Shown in pieces: positions 24,631 through 34,323 of a stretch of 64,000 nucleotides of DNA; position 1 is the first letter of the stretch; every line of letters begins with the position of its first letter. This stretch comes from Aureispira sp. CCB-QB1 (lineage in GTDB: Bacteria; Bacteroidota; Bacteroidia; Chitinophagales; Saprospiraceae). The notes under the pieces are model-generated. The model was not told where the DNA came from and did no database searches. It worked only from the letters and a program-made list of their open reading frames with translations. The stretch covers positions 39,446-103,445 of the forward strand of contig NZ_JHBV01000033.1 of the NCBI RefSeq assembly GCF_000724545.1, in the 5' to 3' direction. The position numbers were made by a program, and so were the translations under genes.

Positions 24631-24753
24631 ACACTTGCACTAAAAAAAGCATTCTTTTCCTTTTCCTTTTCTCTGTATTCTACTCTAATTAGTCATTTGG
24701 AAACTAATTTGGGGAGAACTTCCCTTTTATTTATATACAAACTTGAACAAATC

Positions 24754-26391
24754 ATGGATGCAACATCACTCGCGATTGGAGCTGTCATTGGTATTCTAGT
24801 TGGTGTTTTGATTGGTAGATTTCTACTTGAAAAAATCAATAAAGAACGTCAATTGGAATTAGACAGAAAAGCGGACGAAATATTAAAATCAGCTAGAGAA
24901 AATGCTGATACAAAAGTACAAGAGGCTGAACGAAAAGCTGGTCAAATGGTTGAAAAAGCCAAAAAAGAAAGTGAACAAATTAAAAGCAACAAAATAGCAG
25001 AAGCAAAAAAACACTTTATTAATAAGAGAAAAGAATTTGAAAATAACTGTAAAAAACGCGAACTAAAACTAAAATCTAGTGAAGACAAAGCTCTAGAACG
25101 CGACAAAATCTCTTTAACTAGAGAAAGAGAAATTCTAAAAAAAGAAACTGCAGTTCAAAAAATTCGTGAGAACTTAAATCAACAACTTGAATTAGTAGAA
25201 GTAAAACTCGAAACCTTAAATAATAAAGAAAGTGAGTATTTGTCTCAGCTTGAAAAAATTGCCAAATTAACAGCTCAACAAGCTAAAGATGAGTTGCTTA
25301 AAAACATCAAAGACAAAGCAGATGCAGAAGCAATGGCTTATGTCAAAGATCGCTTTGAGGAAGCTAAAATGAGTGCCAACAAAGAAGCCAAAAAGATTGT
25401 TATTCAATCTATCCAAAGAATGGCTGCTGAGCATACCATCGAAAATACGGTTTCTGTATTCCGCTTGGATTCAGATGATTTGAAAGGTCAAATTATTGGT
25501 CGTGAAGGTCGTAACATTCGTGCTTTGGAAGCTGCTACTGGTGTTGAAATCATCGTGGATGATACGCCTGAGGCAGTTATCATTTCTAGCTTTGACCCTA
25601 TTCGCCGAGAAGTTTGTCGTCTGTCTTTGCAACGTTTGGTAGCCGATGGGCGTATCCACCCTGCTCGTATTGAGGAGATTGTTGCCAAAACGAAAAAGCA
25701 AATCGAAGAGCAAATCATGGAAATTGGTCAACGTACTGTAATTGACCTAAATATTCACGGCTTACAAGCGCCTTTGATTCGTATGGTTGGTCGTATGCGT
25801 TTCCGTTCGTCTTATGGACAAAACCTATTAAAACACTCTATAGAAACGGCTAAATTATGTGCCATTATGTCGGCAGAATTGGGCTTGAGTTCTAGAGAAA
25901 TTAAATTGGCAAAACGTGCTGGTCTGTTACACGATATTGGAAAGGTAGGAGAAGAAGAAACGGAACTTTCTCATGCTCTATTGGGTATGAAAATGTGTGA
26001 GCGTCATGGTGAAAAAGCTGCTGTATCTAATGCCGTTGGAGCCCATCACGATGAGGTTGAAATGAAGTTTATCATCTCTCCTATTGTACAAGTTTGTGAT
26101 GCTATTTCGGGGGCTAGACCAGGGGCTAGACGTGAAATTCTAGAAAGTTATATCGAACGAATCAAAGAATTGGAGCAAGTAGCAATGGCACACGATGGTG
26201 TTCAGAAGGTATATGCGATGCAAGCGGGGCGTGAACTTCGTGTTATCGTAGAAGCCGATAAAGTATCTGACAACAAAGCGGAAGAATTGTCGTTCTTAAT
26301 CTCACAACAGATTCAAAATGAAATGCAATACCCAGGACAAATTAAAGTAACGGTTATTCGTGAAAAACGTTCTGTGGCATTCGCTAGATAA
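24754..26391 (+). CDS. rny: Ribonuclease Y
   Basis: 545 aa from the ATG at 24754, selected because it places the single membrane segment ('[18 protein letters not shown]') at the very N-terminus as in RNase Y; the frame is open back to 24697. A long coiled coil follows (~30-220), then a KH domain with '[20 protein letters not shown]' (~249-268), and an HD domain ('[12 protein letters not shown]', '[11 protein letters not shown]'). Membrane-anchored endoribonuclease that initiates mRNA decay. Probably co-transcribed with zapA. Confidence 0.95.
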   Translation: MDATSLAIGAVIGILVGVLIGRFLLEKINKERQLELDRKADEILKSARENADTKVQEAERKAGQMVEKAKKESEQIKSNKIAEAKKHFINKRKEFENNCKKRELKLKSSEDKALERDKISLTREREILKKETAVQKIRENLNQQLELVEVKLETLNNKESEYLSQLEKIAKLTAQQAKDELLKNIKDKADAEAMAYVKDRFEEAKMSANKEAKKIVIQSIQRMAAEHTIENTVSVFRLDSDDLKGQIIGREGRNIRALEAATGVEIIVDDTPEAVIISSFDPIRREVCRLSLQRLVADGRIHPARIEEIVAKTKKQIEEQIMEIGQRTVIDLNIHGLQAPLIRMVGRMRFRSSYGQNLLKHSIETAKLCAIMSAELGLSSREIKLAKRAGLLHDIGKVGEEETELSHALLGMKMCERHGEKAAVSNAVGAHHDEVEMKFIISPIVQVCDAISGARPGARREILESYIERIKELEQVAMAHDGVQKVYAMQAGRELRVIVEADKVSDNKAEELSFLISQQIQNEMQYPGQIKVTVIREKRSVAFAR

Positions 26392-26435
26392 ATCTATATT
26401 TTTTGGGAAAACAAATTCCTGAATAAGACGTATAT

Positions 26436-26471
26436 AAAAGCAATTCTGTCACTCGATGGAATTGCTTTTTT
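26436..26471 (+). terminator. Terminator after rny
   Basis: GCAATTC ... GAATTGC stem (12-nt loop), followed by TTTTTT. Confidence 0.65.
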
Positions 26472-26491
26472 AGTTACTAAACTCAAATACA

Positions 26492-27106
26492 ATGAGACAA
26501 ATTATATTTTTGCTGGTCTGGACAAGTCTGCTTTTTAGTTGCAATTCGGATACGACAGTACCTGACATAAAAGAGTCTACTCGAACGAAAATTAGCAAAA
26601 AGAAGAAAAAACCTGTCCCTAAAGCAAAATTGCCTTTTTACTCTGAAAAAGGTGGCTTTAGCATCGTTTTTCCTGATACTCCCAAAGAAAACAAACATGT
26701 CACTACTTCTGAAATAGGACAAATTGAATTGACCCAATACATTTATGGAAAAAATGACACCCATGCTTGGGTTGCAAGCTTCTCTGATTATCCCGAACGA
26801 ATGATTCAGTTAGGAAATAAGGAGCAGCTTCTAAAAGGGATTAAATATAGAATCTTAGAAGATCTTCGTGCCAAAACATCTATAGAAGAAAAAGTAAAGT
26901 TAGAAGACAAATACGATGGCTTGTCCTTTGTAGCAAAAGCCAAAAAGAGAGATTTAAATATTTCTTACAAGATATTTTTAGTTAAGAATCGAGTTTATCA
27001 ATTGAGTATGTATTCTTCTGTGGGACCAATTGAAGCTCAAGATTCTACCGTTTTTTTTGGTAGTTTTAAATTGATTAAAACAGAAAAGAAAAAAGATCCT
27101 TCTTAG
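26492..27106 (+). CDS. Lipoprotein, 204 aa, function unknown
   Basis: Signal peptide with lipobox: 'MRQIIFLLVWTSLLFSCNSD', lipidated Cys ~17. After a Lys-rich linker, the mature domain (~50-200) is strand-helix mixed: 'GGFSIVFPDTPKENKHVT', 'ESTRTKISKKKKKP' before it. The layout resembles small Bacteroidota lipoproteins related to the C-terminal part of DUF1795/PsbP-like proteins ('FPDTPK... WVASFSDYPE'), but I am not certain. Convergent to the bestrophin gene 24 bp downstream. Confidence 0.7.
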   Translation: MRQIIFLLVWTSLLFSCNSDTTVPDIKESTRTKISKKKKKPVPKAKLPFYSEKGGFSIVFPDTPKENKHVTTSEIGQIELTQYIYGKNDTHAWVASFSDYPERMIQLGNKEQLLKGIKYRILEDLRAKTSIEEKVKLEDKYDGLSFVAKAKKRDLNISYKIFLVKNRVYQLSMYSSVGPIEAQDSTVFFGSFKLIKTEKKKDPS

Positions 27107-27129
27107 AGCATTGTATTGAATTGATTGGC

Positions 27130-28029
27130 TTACATCAAATAAAAACCTTCTTCTATTGGCAAAGGAGTTGGAATGCTTTGCTCCTCTTCTTGCAACAATT
27201 GTCGAATATTAATTTCAATTGTTCTGGCAATTGCAGTAATTGGCGTGTCACTTGGTCTATTTTCAAAAGGGTCTTGTAAATTGTAAGCGGTTCCTTCTAA
27301 CAAAAAGAAAATAGTAGCAATACTCATAATTAACGGCAAACCAAAATAAATAGGCAGTGCACTTGTCGCCATAGTCAAGCAAATAACAAACAAATAAATG
27401 CTCAAATGCAAGAACATTCTATATTTGGTTGGAAAAACGGTGCTTTTGATTCGTTCTGCTTTGCCCATAGACGCACACAAGCGGACCAAAGTATTATCCA
27501 ATTGAACTTGTTTGTACTCTGTCAAACCATACATAGATTTGAGTTGTTCTAAATCTAAGGTATTCAATTGTAAAATTGCCAAAGGTTTGTTGCTTTGTTT
27601 TGCAGCATGTCTTCTATCGTCAGCATTTAGAAATACTTCCATCCCCTTTAAAGGTTCTAAACCACGCAAACTTCTACCCAAGACATAACACCAAGCCATT
27701 TGTCGGTAGGCAATGGTTTTTACTTGACTATTGTCGATTCCTACAAAAGCCTGCAACTGCATTACCAAACTTCTCGAATCGTTTACAATAGCCCCCCATA
27801 TTTTGCGTGCTTCCCACCAACGATCATAGGATTGACCGATTTTAAAAGACAACAAAATAGAGATCGCTGTCCCCAAAAAAGCTGGGATACTAAACGATAA
27901 TTCCATTAACAAAAGCCCTAATTTCCACTCCACAAAATAGACGACACTTGCAATAGTTAGAACAATCAAAAAATCAGGCATTGCAGCTTGCAAAATATAC
28001 CTCAAAGGCATTTTATAACGAATTAGCAT
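27130..28029 (-). CDS. Bestrophin-family anion channel
   Basis: 299 aa, membrane protein of the bestrophin/UPF0187 (YneE) family. N-terminal 'RYKMPLRYILQAAMPDFLIV' and the signature segment 'SYDRWWEARKIWGAIVNDSR' (~67-86) are diagnostic; further membrane helices are at ~205-245 ('LSIYLFVICLTMATSALPIY'), followed by 'DPFENRPSDTPITAIARTIE', which corresponds to the conserved cytoplasmic segment. Bacterial members form pentameric ion channels in the inner membrane. It follows the nuclease-like membrane gene after 58 bp on the same strand. Confidence 0.92.
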   Translation of the reverse strand: MLIRYKMPLRYILQAAMPDFLIVLTIASVVYFVEWKLGLLLMELSFSIPAFLGTAISILLSFKIGQSYDRWWEARKIWGAIVNDSRSLVMQLQAFVGIDNSQVKTIAYRQMAWCYVLGRSLRGLEPLKGMEVFLNADDRRHAAKQSNKPLAILQLNTLDLEQLKSMYGLTEYKQVQLDNTLVRLCASMGKAERIKSTVFPTKYRMFLHLSIYLFVICLTMATSALPIYFGLPLIMSIATIFFLLEGTAYNLQDPFENRPSDTPITAIARTIEINIRQLLQEEEQSIPTPLPIEEGFYLM

Positions 28030-28087
28030 AATCTATATCTAGTTTAAATGGTTCTATAGCAATCCACCATCAAAATATGGGTAGGCA

Positions 28088-28861
28088 TTACTTTTTTCTT
28101 TTTCTAGTTTTCTTGGTTTTCTTCTTCTTCGTTTTCTTTTTCAACCGAGGATTAATTCCTAAGTGCTTGCGGATCGCTTCTTCATTATGGTAATAAGTCA
28201 AATATCCATAAAACCAAAATCGTTTTCTAGCTTTGGGTGGATGAATCATATTAACATTCAAATCTTGATCAACCATCAACACACCAATATCCCTAGCCTT
28301 GCAAATTTTGATTAAATTCATCCTAAGATGCTCTTTAATCATATCAAAGGAGTCTTCCGAAAGAGATAACCACTGTTCATTAGCAGGATACTGAAATACT
28401 TGGTGTATCACCTCCATCTCTTGGTATTTGTAGCTGTTTTTAAACAGCAATAAATGAACTAACATTGCCAAAAACCAAACCCCAAATGGCATTAAGACCA
28501 ACCAACCATCTTGTCTCCAAGCAAAGAACAGCACACCAGATGCCAAGGTAAACAAAAAGCTTTTCCAGATGCTGTCTTTTATCCAAACCTTGTTGACTCT
28601 ATACGGTCTCAGAGCGGGCAACGTTTTGTGCGATTTGGCTTCCATAGAGACCACATAAGCCCGTCTTTTGTTGAGTTTGTAAGCCAGCAAGCCATCGGCA
28701 CGTTTCATTCCATATTGCTTCTTTGTTCGTTCTTCTATATTAGAAAACAAATGCCTTTTACCATGTTTTATTTTATAGTATTGTTCCAAATAAGATTGGG
28801 CTCTTTTTTGGACGGTGATTTCTTCCAGTCGGTTTTTTGGGGCTACCTTTCTTTTTGCCAT
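28088..28861 (-). CDS. Membrane protein with PD-(D/E)XK nuclease-like halves
   Basis: 257 aa. Residues ~13-80 show a possible restriction-endonuclease-like core: acidic helix with E13/E14, D56 in 'KRADGLLAYKLNKRRAYVVS', and E74-A-K76 in 'SMEAKSH'. Two membrane helices follow (~97-140), and the later part ('DMIKEHLRMNLIKICKARDI', then 'GVLMVDQDLNV') looks like the helix-strand that usually ends this fold. The tail is strongly basic (Lys/Arg, ~235-257). Nuclease activity is inference from motif spacing only. It lies between mpl and the bestrophin gene, all on one strand. Confidence 0.65.
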   Translation of the reverse strand: MAKRKVAPKNRLEEITVQKRAQSYLEQYYKIKHGKRHLFSNIEERTKKQYGMKRADGLLAYKLNKRRAYVVSMEAKSHKTLPALRPYRVNKVWIKDSIWKSFLFTLASGVLFFAWRQDGWLVLMPFGVWFLAMLVHLLLFKNSYKYQEMEVIHQVFQYPANEQWLSLSEDSFDMIKEHLRMNLIKICKARDIGVLMVDQDLNVNMIHPPKARKRFWFYGYLTYYHNEEAIRKHLGINPRLKKKTKKKKTKKTRKRKK

Positions 28862-28972
28862 ATATGTAATTTTGCCTTACTTCGCCATAAAATCATATCC
28901 AATTGATTAGTAGTGCGACATACTTAAAAATTAAAAACGATGTGGTTTTAAGAATTCATAGACCATTGCTGT

Positions 28973-30343
28973 TTAGTCATTGACCAATTTTAATATATCT
29001 ATTCCACCCCAATTTCCAGAACTCATCAGTAACAAGTTCGACTCTTGAGCAGCAATGTCTTTTTCCAATTGATGTTTGAGAGCTTGTTCATCTGTAAAAA
29101 CAATCAAATTAGGATGAAAAAAAGCCTCTTCGACTTGTGCAGGTTCAATATCCTTTAACTTTTTCATACGAATAGTATGCGGGTTATAATACACATAGGC
29201 TACATCTGCGGCTCCCATGCTACCCAAATATTCATCTAAAAAATCAACATTTAGAGAGCTAAAGGTGTGCAACTCTAACACGGCAACCAATGAACAATTT
29301 TTATATTGCTGCTTAACTGCATTAATCGTTGCTTTAACTTTAGAGGGAGCGTGTGCAAAATCTTTAAAGATAACTTGTTTTTCTTTTTTAGACAAAATTT
29401 CCAAACGCTTAGCTGCTCCTGAAAATGCCTGAATCGCTTCTAATATTTGCCCGTCATTGAGTCCCAACTCTCGGCAAACCATGCGGGCTGCTTGAAAGTT
29501 TTGCAAATTGTGCTTTCCAAATATTTGCAAGGGGATTCCTACAACACCTTCTTTAGCCAATTGATAATTATAATCGACATCTAAATAAGTTTGATGATTT
29601 TCGACATGATGTGCTGGTGTATCATAAGCAATTACCTGTGCAGGAGCATATCCCGCAATCTTTTGAAGCTGTTTATCTTCCTTATAATAGATTAAAGTAC
29701 CATGCTGCAAAATCGTTTTAACAAACTTTTTAAATTGCTTTTTGTACTTTCTAAATGTTGGAAATACATTGATATGATCCCATGCAATTCCTGTTAAAAC
29801 CGCAATGTGTGGATAGTAATGTAAAAACTTTGGTAGAGTATCAATCGGAGACGACAAATATTCATCTCCTTCTATAACAATCAAAGGTGCATCAGATAAC
29901 CGCACCATCAGTTCAAAACCATCCAATTGAGCACCAACGGCATAATCAAAATCAATTTGGTGATACTTGAGGATATGCATAATCATAGATGTGGTCGTCG
30001 TTTTTCCATGACTTCCACCAACAACTACCCGTTTTTTTTGTTGACTTTGTAAGTAAATATACTCAGGATAGGAGTAAATTGTCAATCCTAATTCTTGTGC
30101 TTTTAACAATTCAGGGTTATTGGATCTAGCATGCATGCCTACAATGACAGCATCTAAGTCGGGTTGGATACGCGCAATATCCCACCCCATTTTAGAAGGC
30201 AATAATCCAGCTTTTTGTAGTCTTGAGCGAGACGGGTCGTATATTTCGTCATCGGAACCTGTTATTTGATATCCTTTTTGTTTTAAAGCCAAAGCTAAAT
30301 TGTGCATCAATGCACCTCCTATGGCTATAAAGTGTATTTTCAT
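28973..30343 (-). CDS. mpl: UDP-N-acetylmuramate:tripeptide ligase (Mpl-type Mur ligase)
   Basis: 456 aa, matching Mpl. N-terminal Rossmann part 'MKIHFIAIGGALMHNLALAL', ATP-binding loop 'GGSHGKTTTTSMI' (~109-121), the Mur catalytic segment 'VIEGDEYLSSPIDTLPKFLH', and a C-terminal domain with 'FKDFAHAPSKVKATI'. Mpl joins recycled L-Ala-D-Glu-meso-Dap to UDP-MurNAc in cell-wall recycling. The 'AIGGALMHNLA' variant distinguishes it from MurC (GIGGxGMSG). Probably the first gene of a run that includes the two membrane protein genes. Confidence 0.9.
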   Translation of the reverse strand: MKIHFIAIGGALMHNLALALKQKGYQITGSDDEIYDPSRSRLQKAGLLPSKMGWDIARIQPDLDAVIVGMHARSNNPELLKAQELGLTIYSYPEYIYLQSQQKKRVVVGGSHGKTTTTSMIMHILKYHQIDFDYAVGAQLDGFELMVRLSDAPLIVIEGDEYLSSPIDTLPKFLHYYPHIAVLTGIAWDHINVFPTFRKYKKQFKKFVKTILQHGTLIYYKEDKQLQKIAGYAPAQVIAYDTPAHHVENHQTYLDVDYNYQLAKEGVVGIPLQIFGKHNLQNFQAARMVCRELGLNDGQILEAIQAFSGAAKRLEILSKKEKQVIFKDFAHAPSKVKATINAVKQQYKNCSLVAVLELHTFSSLNVDFLDEYLGSMGAADVAYVYYNPHTIRMKKLKDIEPAQVEEAFFHPNLIVFTDEQALKHQLEKDIAAQESNLLLMSSGNWGGIDILKLVND

Positions 30344-30747
30344 TTGATTATTTTATTACATTACTTCGTGGGAAAATCGCATCCGTTCACTCCCTAAGAT
30401 CGTTTACTTGTTTTGTGTGTTTGGTTCTCTTAGTTAACTATGCTGCTACTGTGCTAATTCTTCGCAACTGACTATCAAAAAGATACCTTTCACTTCTAAA
30501 TTTTTCAGAAATTGATAATCATAAAACAAACAACGTTCTTAAGCATACAAATTAATTATGACACGACCTACGTTTTGTCATCGTGTTGACTACTAAAGCT
30601 ATCTTTTTTTTGATAAAAATGAAATTTATGCCTTAGAAATATTAGAGATAATCATAATAAAGTTGAATTGTTCGGCTTTTTTTATTTTTAAACAATAACT
30701 TATTGCTAAATATCCATTCCATTCACTCTTTTACATACCTTACTACT
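30344..30747. other. Intergenic, 404 bp, with a degenerate repeat copy
   Basis: Positions 30366-30490 carry decayed modules of the intergenic repeat family ('cttcgtgggaaaatcgcatc', 'ctatgctgctactgtgctaa', 'gactatcaaaaagatacc'). Otherwise AT-rich, with no RNA gene seen. Confidence 0.4.
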
Positions 30748-31179
30748 ATGAAATCTTGCCATACAGAAGTTATCATCAATGCTCCTGCCTCCAAAGTTTG
30801 GGACATTTTGTTGGATGTAGAACGTTACCCAATCTGGAATCCATCTATTCTCAAAACGTGGGGCACATTAAAAGAAGGGCGATTGATATTTGCTCATGTA
30901 GCCCCGCTCCAAGCAATTGTTCCCATACAAATTACAAGTCTAAAAAAGGAAAAAGAATTGATCTGGAAAGGCACTCTTCTTAGCCCATCAATTATAAAAG
31001 GAGCGCATTATTATCGACTTCAAGCACTCGACAAGGAACAAACGCTATTGCAGCATGGAGAAGAATTTACGGGTAGTATGAGTCGTTTCATTCCTAGTCT
31101 GATGTTATCCAAGCTGAAAGCTAGTTATCAATATCACAATCAAAAATTAAAAATTATTGCAGAACGAGGAAATAAATAA
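30748..31179 (+). CDS. SRPBCC (START/Bet v1-like) domain protein
   Basis: 143 aa from ATG 30748; an in-frame ATG at 30703 exists, but the domain begins right after M16, so the shorter form is preferred. Typical opening 'TEVIINAPASKVWDILLDVE', then 'RYPIWNPSILKTWG' and 'GEEFTGSMSRFIPSLM'. The fold makes a hydrophobic ligand pocket; members bind or modify lipids and polyketides. Ligand not predictable. The gene is followed by repeat copy D and the GH3 gene. Confidence 0.85.
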   Translation: MKSCHTEVIINAPASKVWDILLDVERYPIWNPSILKTWGTLKEGRLIFAHVAPLQAIVPIQITSLKKEKELIWKGTLLSPSIIKGAHYYRLQALDKEQTLLQHGEEFTGSMSRFIPSLMLSKLKASYQYHNQKLKIIAERGNK

Positions 31180-31254
31180 AATGATAGAATAGAGTGTATT
31201 GTTTTTTGTATTTTTGTTGTCTTGTTTTGAATTAGTAGTTCACTGCTCTCTTAT

Positions 31255-31324
31255 CAATAGTTCGTTGAAACCACGCAGTAGCAGCGAAGCTAACTACTAC
31301 TCTTATAAAAGCAACGAACTATTG
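31255..31324. repeat. Intergenic inverted-repeat element, copy D (minimal, 70 bp)
   Basis: Perfect 13-bp terminal inverted repeats CAATAGTTCGTTG / CAACGAACTATTG flank one module (ccacgcagtagcagcgaagc) shared with copy A. It ends 20 bp before the GH3 gene start. Confidence 0.8.
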
Positions 31325-31344
31325 TTGAATTAGAATACAATCTT

Positions 31345-32877
31345 ATGAAGTGGCTTAATGCTGTTATAAAAACTGGATTCAACCTGAACTTGCGTCATGT
31401 GCAAAAAAGCATAGAACATCCCGAAACTACGCAACAAAAGGTCTTTGAGCAATTAATTCGCCAGAGTTCTAAAACAGAATTTGGTCGGCAACATGATTTT
31501 GCCTCAATTGCTTCTATTCAGCAACTTCAAGAACGGGTTCCTATACAGAGTTACGAGGAGATCAAGCCTTATATTCAGCAAATGATGGCAGGAACGCCCA
31601 ATATCTTAGTTCCTGGTAAAGTAAGCTACTTTTCAAGATCGTCAGGAACAACGAGTCACAAAAGCAAATACATTCCTGTCCCTTACAACAACCTAAAACA
31701 TTGCCATCTAAAAGGAGCCCATGATGCTGTCTCCATTTGGTTTCACAACTATCCTCAATCAAAATTATTCGATGCCAGTCGAGCAATCATTATGGGAGGA
31801 GAAATAGGACTTTTTAATTCCCAAGCATCGACCTATGTAGGAGATGTTTCTGCTATTATGTTGAAGCATTTACCATTTTATGCCGCTTACTTTTTAACCC
31901 CCAATATTCCTACTGCCCTACTCCCCGATTGGGAAGAAAAAATTGAACGAATTGCTCAAGTTGCGGTTCATCAAAACATCACCAATTTAAGTGGTGTACC
32001 GACTTGGACACTCGTCTTATTAAGACGCATCTTAGAGTTATCTGGAAAAAGTCATCTAACAGAAGTTTTTCCAAACTTTGAATTGTATGCACATGGAGGC
32101 GTTGATTTTGCCCCTTATCGTTCTCAATTTGAAGCCCTTTTTCCTGGCAATAACGTGCAGTATAGAAATACGTACAATGCTTCTGAAGGTTTTTTTGCTA
32201 CCCAATTTTCTGAAAAAGACAATGGAATGCAAGTGCTTTTAGACAATGGCGTTTTTTATGAATTTGTCCCCCTTCAAGAATTACATCAAGAATGCCCCAA
32301 AACCTATACCATAGCAGAAGTTCAAACAGGTATCAACTATGCCCTATTAATCAGTACTAATGCAGGACTTTGGCGCTATTTGATTGGCGACACGGTTCAA
32401 TTTACCTCTATTTACCCACACCATATTCAAATTACAGGACGAACAATGCAATTCATCAATGTATTTGGTGAAGAGGTAATGGTCTGGAATGCAGAAAAAG
32501 CACTTGCTCGCACTTGCCAACAAACACAAGCTCAAATTGCAGAGTATACAGTTGCTCCAATTTTTTTGTCGGATGACAATAAGGGGGGACACGAATGGCT
32601 TATTGAATTTGAAAAGCTACCTAATAACATCCTTCAGTTCAAACAGCTTTTAGATCAGAATTTACAACAACTTAATTCCGATTACGAAGCCAAACGCTAC
32701 AAGAATATTGCCCTTCAAGAATTAGAATTAAAAGTAGCCCCCAAAGGAACTTTTCATAATTGGCTGCGCTCAAAAGGCAAATATGGTGGTCAAAATAAAG
32801 TACCTAGATTGTCTAATCAGCGCCAATATTTGGAAGAAATATTAACTTTTATTCCTTCTGAATTTTCTTCCTTTTAA
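31345..32877 (+). CDS. GH3-family adenylating enzyme (acyl-acid amido synthetase-like)
   Basis: 510 aa, matching bacterial GH3 auxin-responsive promoter family proteins. Conserved parts: 'FGRQHDFASIASIQQLQERV', the ATP-binding 'YFSRSSGTTSHKSKYIPV' (~94-111), 'NTYNASEGFFATQF' (~276-289) and 'RYLIGDTVQFTSIYPHHIQI' (~346-365). Plant relatives conjugate amino acids to jasmonate or auxin through an acyl-adenylate; bacterial substrates are mostly unknown. It stands alone on the plus strand behind a repeat element. Confidence 0.9.
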   Translation: MKWLNAVIKTGFNLNLRHVQKSIEHPETTQQKVFEQLIRQSSKTEFGRQHDFASIASIQQLQERVPIQSYEEIKPYIQQMMAGTPNILVPGKVSYFSRSSGTTSHKSKYIPVPYNNLKHCHLKGAHDAVSIWFHNYPQSKLFDASRAIIMGGEIGLFNSQASTYVGDVSAIMLKHLPFYAAYFLTPNIPTALLPDWEEKIERIAQVAVHQNITNLSGVPTWTLVLLRRILELSGKSHLTEVFPNFELYAHGGVDFAPYRSQFEALFPGNNVQYRNTYNASEGFFATQFSEKDNGMQVLLDNGVFYEFVPLQELHQECPKTYTIAEVQTGINYALLISTNAGLWRYLIGDTVQFTSIYPHHIQITGRTMQFINVFGEEVMVWNAEKALARTCQQTQAQIAEYTVAPIFLSDDNKGGHEWLIEFEKLPNNILQFKQLLDQNLQQLNSDYEAKRYKNIALQELELKVAPKGTFHNWLRSKGKYGGQNKVPRLSNQRQYLEEILTFIPSEFSSF

Positions 32878-33131
32878 CTCATTAGTAGCAGGAAAGTTAT
32901 TATAAAAATGGATCGCTTAAACAAATTTAACAGCCTTTTGTTCACCCCTTCCATCACTAATGTTGTCAATTAACGACTCTTTAACTTTCCTTGTTGTAAG
33001 AAATTAGCTAAAATAGCGTATAATTGTTATTACCAATCACCTCAACAGCTTACCAACAAGCAACAAAAAAGATTGACACCTTATTTATTCCCTCCTTGGT
33101 CAATAAATTTTAATTTTAATTCAAACCATAT

Positions 33132-33524
33132 ATGATTGTTACTTATTTTTCGATACTAGCACTTAGTCTCAGTTTTATTATCGTTATAATTATTGGTGGT
33201 GCTATTGCTTCCAGAAAATGGGAACTCAGTTTACTTTCTGTAAGTTTTATTTCTTTTCTTTCGGTTGGTATTTATTTAGCAACAGGCTATTGGGCTGCAA
33301 ATTTATTAACGCCAATGGCAGGGATTACCATAGTTGGATTGATTGGGCTATTTGAGGCAACGATTGGTTTAAAACTAGCACAAAAATTCAAAACCAATGT
33401 AAAAAGTTTGGACGTAGAAATGCAAAGTTTTTTGGACAACAATACAACACTTCCTCCCAATTTGGTTCTTCTAATGGTCTGCGTCTACCTCTTTATTGGA
33501 TGGCTAGGAACTTCTTTTGTATAA
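33132..33524 (+). CDS. Small integral membrane protein, 130 aa
   Basis: Four hydrophobic segments: 'ILALSLSFIIVIIIGGAIAS', 'LSLLSVSFISFLSVGIYLAT', 'LLTPMAGITIVGLIGLFEAT' and 'LVLLMVCVYLFIGWLG'. One cytoplasmic or periplasmic loop of ~35 residues with 'KFKTNVKSLDVEMQSFLDNN'. No family recognised. Its stop and the stop of the convergent hydrolase gene are separated by one base. Confidence 0.65.
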   Translation: MIVTYFSILALSLSFIIVIIIGGAIASRKWELSLLSVSFISFLSVGIYLATGYWAANLLTPMAGITIVGLIGLFEATIGLKLAQKFKTNVKSLDVEMQSFLDNNTTLPPNLVLLMVCVYLFIGWLGTSFV

Positions 33525-33525
33525 T

Positions 33526-34293
33526 TTAAACAATTGGGTGCCTAGCCAAAAATGTACTTAGTAAGTGAATAAAAGCCTCTGGTTTTTCCATCATTGGAGC
33601 ATGCCCACACTGATCCAAAATATGTAGTTCAGATCCTTCGATTTTTTGATTAAAATCCTCTCCAACAAAAGCAGGGGTAATGGTGTCGTTTTTGCCCCAG
33701 ATTAGCAAAGTTGGTGTTTTAATCTTGTGTAACTCATGCTCCAAGTTGTGACGCATAGCAGATTTAGCTGTCAAAACAATGTTTAAGCCTTTGGTGGGTG
33801 TATTGACAATTTCAAAAATATCGTCAATCAACGCCTTGGTTGCAACCTGCGGATCATAAAATGTTCGTTGTGCCACATCTTTGACAAATTCGTAGCTTTG
33901 ACGACGAGGAAACGAATCTCCTAGTGCATTTTCAAAAAGCCCAGAACTTCCTGTCAACGTAAGTGTTTTTACCAAGTCAGGATCTTTTAAGGTCATTAAC
34001 AAACCAATATGCCCTCCCAATGAATTGCCAACAAGGTGAATAGATGTATGCCCTTCTTCCAAAATAAACTCATGCACATGCTCCATCAAAGCATTCATAG
34101 AAATTTCTCGTCTAGGGAGTTCAAAAATGGGCAATAAAGGAACAATTAATTTGTACGTTGATTTTAATCCAGTAATCAATGCGCCATAATTCCCCATTGA
34201 ACCAAACAAACCATGCAATAAAACAATCACTTCGGTTCCTTGACCTTCTTCAATATACTTAAACTTGCCTTTTTGGCGGATGGGATATTCCAT
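33526..34293 (-). CDS. Alpha/beta hydrolase
   Basis: 255 aa, complete alpha/beta hydrolase fold. Oxyanion region 'VIVLLHGLFGSMGNYGALI' (~22-40), nucleophile elbow G-N-S-L-G-G in 'IHLVGNSLGGHIGLLM' (Ser ~97), catalytic Asp in 'LLIWGKNDTITPAF' and His in 'QCGHAPMMEKPEAF' (~235). No signal peptide. Probably an esterase or C-C hydrolase; substrate unknown. It lies 30 bp after the secreted nuclease gene on the same strand, probably in one operon. Confidence 0.9.
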   Translation of the reverse strand: MEYPIRQKGKFKYIEEGQGTEVIVLLHGLFGSMGNYGALITGLKSTYKLIVPLLPIFELPRREISMNALMEHVHEFILEEGHTSIHLVGNSLGGHIGLLMTLKDPDLVKTLTLTGSSGLFENALGDSFPRRQSYEFVKDVAQRTFYDPQVATKALIDDIFEIVNTPTKGLNIVLTAKSAMRHNLEHELHKIKTPTLLIWGKNDTITPAFVGEDFNQKIEGSELHILDQCGHAPMMEKPEAFIHLLSTFLARHPIV

Positions 34294-34323
34294 AAATTTA
34301 TATCAGTAATAATCGGTTGATGC

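Noticed and set aside
24631..24753. 6S RNA between zapA and rny
   Set aside because: The gap is only ~120 bp with no long closed hairpin with a central bubble; too short for a 6S RNA.
32890..32991. Distant inverted repeat AGGAAAGTTA / TAACTTTCCT after the GH3 gene
   Set aside because: Only 10 bp with an ~80-bp loop, not matching repeat family ends; probably chance.
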